DNA from: Acidimicrobiales bacterium
Lineage (GTDB): Bacteria > Actinomycetota > Acidimicrobiia > Acidimicrobiales > JANYDT01
Reading direction: 5' to 3'
Assembly (NCBI GenBank): GCA_025358985.1
Contig: JANYHQ010000386.1
Coordinates: 1 to 7,761 of the forward strand
DNA: 7,761 nucleotides
Below, piece after piece: positions 6,153 through 7,761 of the stretch; within the stretch, counting starts at the first letter, position 1, and the number at the start of each line of letters is the position of its first letter. Below the pieces are notes generated by a model that did not search any database, was not told the origin of the DNA, and worked only from the letters and a program-made list of their open reading frames with translations. The position numbers and the translations under genes are program-made.

Positions 6153-7538
6153 CTAACTGGCCGGTGCGGTGACCACCATATCCACCGGAACGGTGGAAGT
6201 GAGGGTGCCGCTCTTGCCCGTGAACTGCAACGGATAGGTGGTGGGAGCAGTGGCAGCGGTGGTGGTGATCTTCACCGTTGCACCGGTGGACGTGAGCTCA
6301 ACCACTGCAGTGGCAGTGCTCGGAAGTCCCAGTACTGAGTACGCAATGCTTCCGTTAAAGCCACCCGTATTGGCCGTTGTGATGGTGTAGGTGGCTACCG
6401 CACCGCGGGCCACGGTCTGGGTGGCGGGTTGGGCAGACAAGCCGAAGCCAGGGGTGTTGGCCGTTACGGTGAGTTGCAAAGAGACTGTTTGGCTATTGGT
6501 TCCGCTACGCCCTACTACGTTGAAGTTGTAGACCCCCGGGGCGGTGGTACTGCTGGTGGACAGCGTGATCTTGGTGGATCGCCCGGTGGTGACAGGTGTG
6601 AGTACGGTGACTCCCGGTGGGGCGGCGCTGATCTCGATGTTCACATCGGGGACAAGGGTCTGGCCGGTGGGTGGTGACACGGTGACAGTGGTAGACGCAT
6701 CAATGCCTTGCGGTGTGGACAATGTGGCAGGCACCAAGGTCATGGCAAATGCACCGATGCGGCGAATGACTAGGCGTGCAGCCACAGACCGGGTGATTGT
6801 CCCCGAAGATGCGGTGATCACCAGCAGATAGGTGCCCGAGGGAGCGGTCGCTCCTGGCGCGATGTACAACTTGGCATTGACCTGCGTGGGATTGGGCGCA
6901 AAGGCCGCATCCACATTGGCCGGGAGCCCCTCCAGCTTGAACGTTACGGGCGCCACGAATCCACCGCGTCGGGCGATGTTCACCGACATGGCTCCGGTCT
7001 CGGCGGGCGACAGGGTGAGCGTGGGGGTGTCGGTACTGACCACGAAATCACCGGTGACCACAGTGGTGGGAGCGCCTGCCACGGTGGTCGTGGGGGCGGC
7101 AACCACGGTGAGGCGGAACAATGCGGTGCGGGTGAGATTGCCGGAGATTCCCCGCAGGGCGTACACCGCTGATCCACCCAGCACCGACGATGTGGTGGAT
7201 ACATCCATCTTGAAGGTGGTGGACGTTGCGGTGGTGACCTTGGCCGAAACGCCCGGCGGTAGGTCGGGGACGTCGAACACGACTCCGCCGCGAAAGCCTC
7301 CTGCAGTGGAAAGAGTGAAGCTGTACGTGGCAGTGCTGCCTGCGGACACCGTACGCTCGTCTCCCAAGAATCCGAGGGAGAAGTTGGCAGGCGCTCGCTT
7401 CACCGTCTTCTTGGAACTCTTGCGAACCGCCTTGCGCGTAGCGGCGCCGGCCGGCGGCGCCACCATCACGGCAACGAGGGCCACGGCACCAGCAGCGATG
7501 GCACGGCGCACTGCCCGAGAACGTATGGAAGTAGTCAT
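6153..7538 (-). CDS. Secreted protein of four Ig-like repeats
   Basis: A protein of 461 residues from ATG 7538. Residues 1-33 are a Sec signal peptide: a basic start MTTSIRSRAVRRA, a hydrophobic core GAVALVAVMVA, and a likely cleavage site after AGAA. A strongly basic linker (TRKAVRKSSKKTVKR, 34-48) follows. The rest is four related beta-rich repeats starting at about residues 53, 165, 264 and 365. They share the pattern F-x-L, a Gly-rich turn, GGF-x-G-x-V, a short LP/PPG element and a closing Y-x-[FL]-x-V-x-G-x-SG-T. A threonine/proline hinge (PTTTVAGAPTTVVTGD) separates repeats 1 and 2. Composition is very rich in Thr, Ala, Val and Ser, without cysteine. No LPxTG or C-terminal anchor is seen, so the protein is probably released or held through the basic linker. 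Function is unknown; an adhesive or matrix role is plausible. Confidence 0.82.
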   Translation of the reverse strand: MTTSIRSRAVRRAIAAGAVALVAVMVAPPAGAATRKAVRKSSKKTVKRAPANFSLGFLGDERTVSAGSTATYSFTLSTAGGFRGGVVFDVPDLPPGVSAKVTTATSTTFKMDVSTTSSVLGGSAVYALRGISGNLTRTALFRLTVVAAPTTTVAGAPTTVVTGDFVVSTDTPTLTLSPAETGAMSVNIARRGGFVAPVTFKLEGLPANVDAAFAPNPTQVNAKLYIAPGATAPSGTYLLVITASSGTITRSVAARLVIRRIGAFAMTLVPATLSTPQGIDASTTVTVSPPTGQTLVPDVNIEISAAPPGVTVLTPVTTGRSTKITLSTSSTTAPGVYNFNVVGRSGTNSQTVSLQLTVTANTPGFGLSAQPATQTVARGAVATYTITTANTGGFNGSIAYSVLGLPSTATAVVELTSTGATVKITTTAATAPTTYPLQFTGKSGTLTSTVPVDMVVTAPAS

Positions 7539-7617
7539 GGATGCCTATTGCCCGTCTATGCGCCAATCGAAACAATCCAGTGGTTGAGGGCAGACGCTGC
7601 GGGGTAGAGCAAAGGGC

Positions 7618-7761
7618 ATGTTCAGCGCATCCAGTACGTCAGACCCCCCGGTTCTCCTGGACCCGACTCCCGGTCCTCCGCCGTTCGAGCCCCTTCCCCA
7701 GCCGATACCTCAGCCGATTCCCCCGCCCATTCCGCCGCTGCCAGACGAGCCCATCCCTCAG
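7618..7761 (+). CDS. Proline-rich protein, N-terminal part, runs off the right edge
   Basis: An open frame of 48 codons from ATG 7618 to the window end, starting MFSASSTSDPPVLLDPTPG and continuing as near-continuous PQPIPQPIPPPIPP. A TGA at 7585-7587 lies upstream in frame. No stop is met before the edge. The AAAGGG before the ATG is only one base away, too close for a good ribosome-binding site. The proline periodicity and a repeated 12-bp CAGCCGAT-type unit fit a low-complexity segment of a larger protein. It diverges from the Ig-repeat gene with a 79-bp spacer. Coding status is likely but unproven. Confidence 0.42.
   Translation, partial: MFSASSTSDPPVLLDPTPGPPPFEPLPQPIPQPIPPPIPPLPDEPIPQ

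Noticed and set aside
6832..7587. 251-codon plus-strand open frame opposite the Ig-repeat gene
   Set aside because: It is the antisense shadow of a gene with a clear signal peptide and four repeats; its own translation shows no domain.

Overview
The window looks like a GC-rich bacterial chromosome segment, most plausibly from an actinobacterium. Three things suggest this: frequent GTG/TTG start candidates, a Cu/Zn superoxide dismutase close to the mycobacterial SodC pattern, and an ECF sigma factor translationally coupled to a membrane protein. Assignment below the phylum is not possible from sequence reading alone. No rRNA, tRNA, CRISPR array or transposase was seen.

Layout from left to right. 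Positions 1-407 (minus) hold a small integral-membrane protein gene that runs off the left edge and appears broken by a reading-frame change. Positions 453-1937 (minus) encode a roughly 490-residue protein. Near its N-terminus it has the LQRxxGNRA-type motif common in proteins associated with extracellular contractile injection systems (eCIS). It also has an HYLTD(x5)H(x2)N motif with the ligand spacing of zinc-dependent phospholipase C. Positions 2008-3308 (minus) hold an ECF sigma factor and a four-helix membrane protein that overlap by ATGA and probably form a sigma/regulator pair. The sigma factor's upstream region carries two sets of perfect tandem repeats.

Divergently, 3473-4669 (plus) encodes a multi-helix membrane domain joined in frame to a complete Cu/Zn superoxide dismutase. 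An internal ribosome-binding site and ATG lie at the junction, so a separate SodC could also be made. Positions 4700-4878 (minus) hold the frameshifted C-terminal relic of a pirin-family gene. Positions 4926-6056 (minus) encode an AI-2E family (UPF0118) transporter. A 96-bp spacer with small repeats follows, then 6153-7538 (minus) encodes a secreted protein of four Ig-like repeats. At the right edge (7618-7761, plus) a very proline-rich ORF begins and leaves the window.

The central theme is envelope and stress biology: an ECF sigma/membrane regulator pair opposite a membrane-tethered superoxide dismutase, flanked by secreted or effector-like proteins. The most interesting candidate for an undescribed system is the PLC-like, GNRA-motif protein directly downstream of the sigma/regulator pair. 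No eCIS structural genes are visible here to confirm the association.
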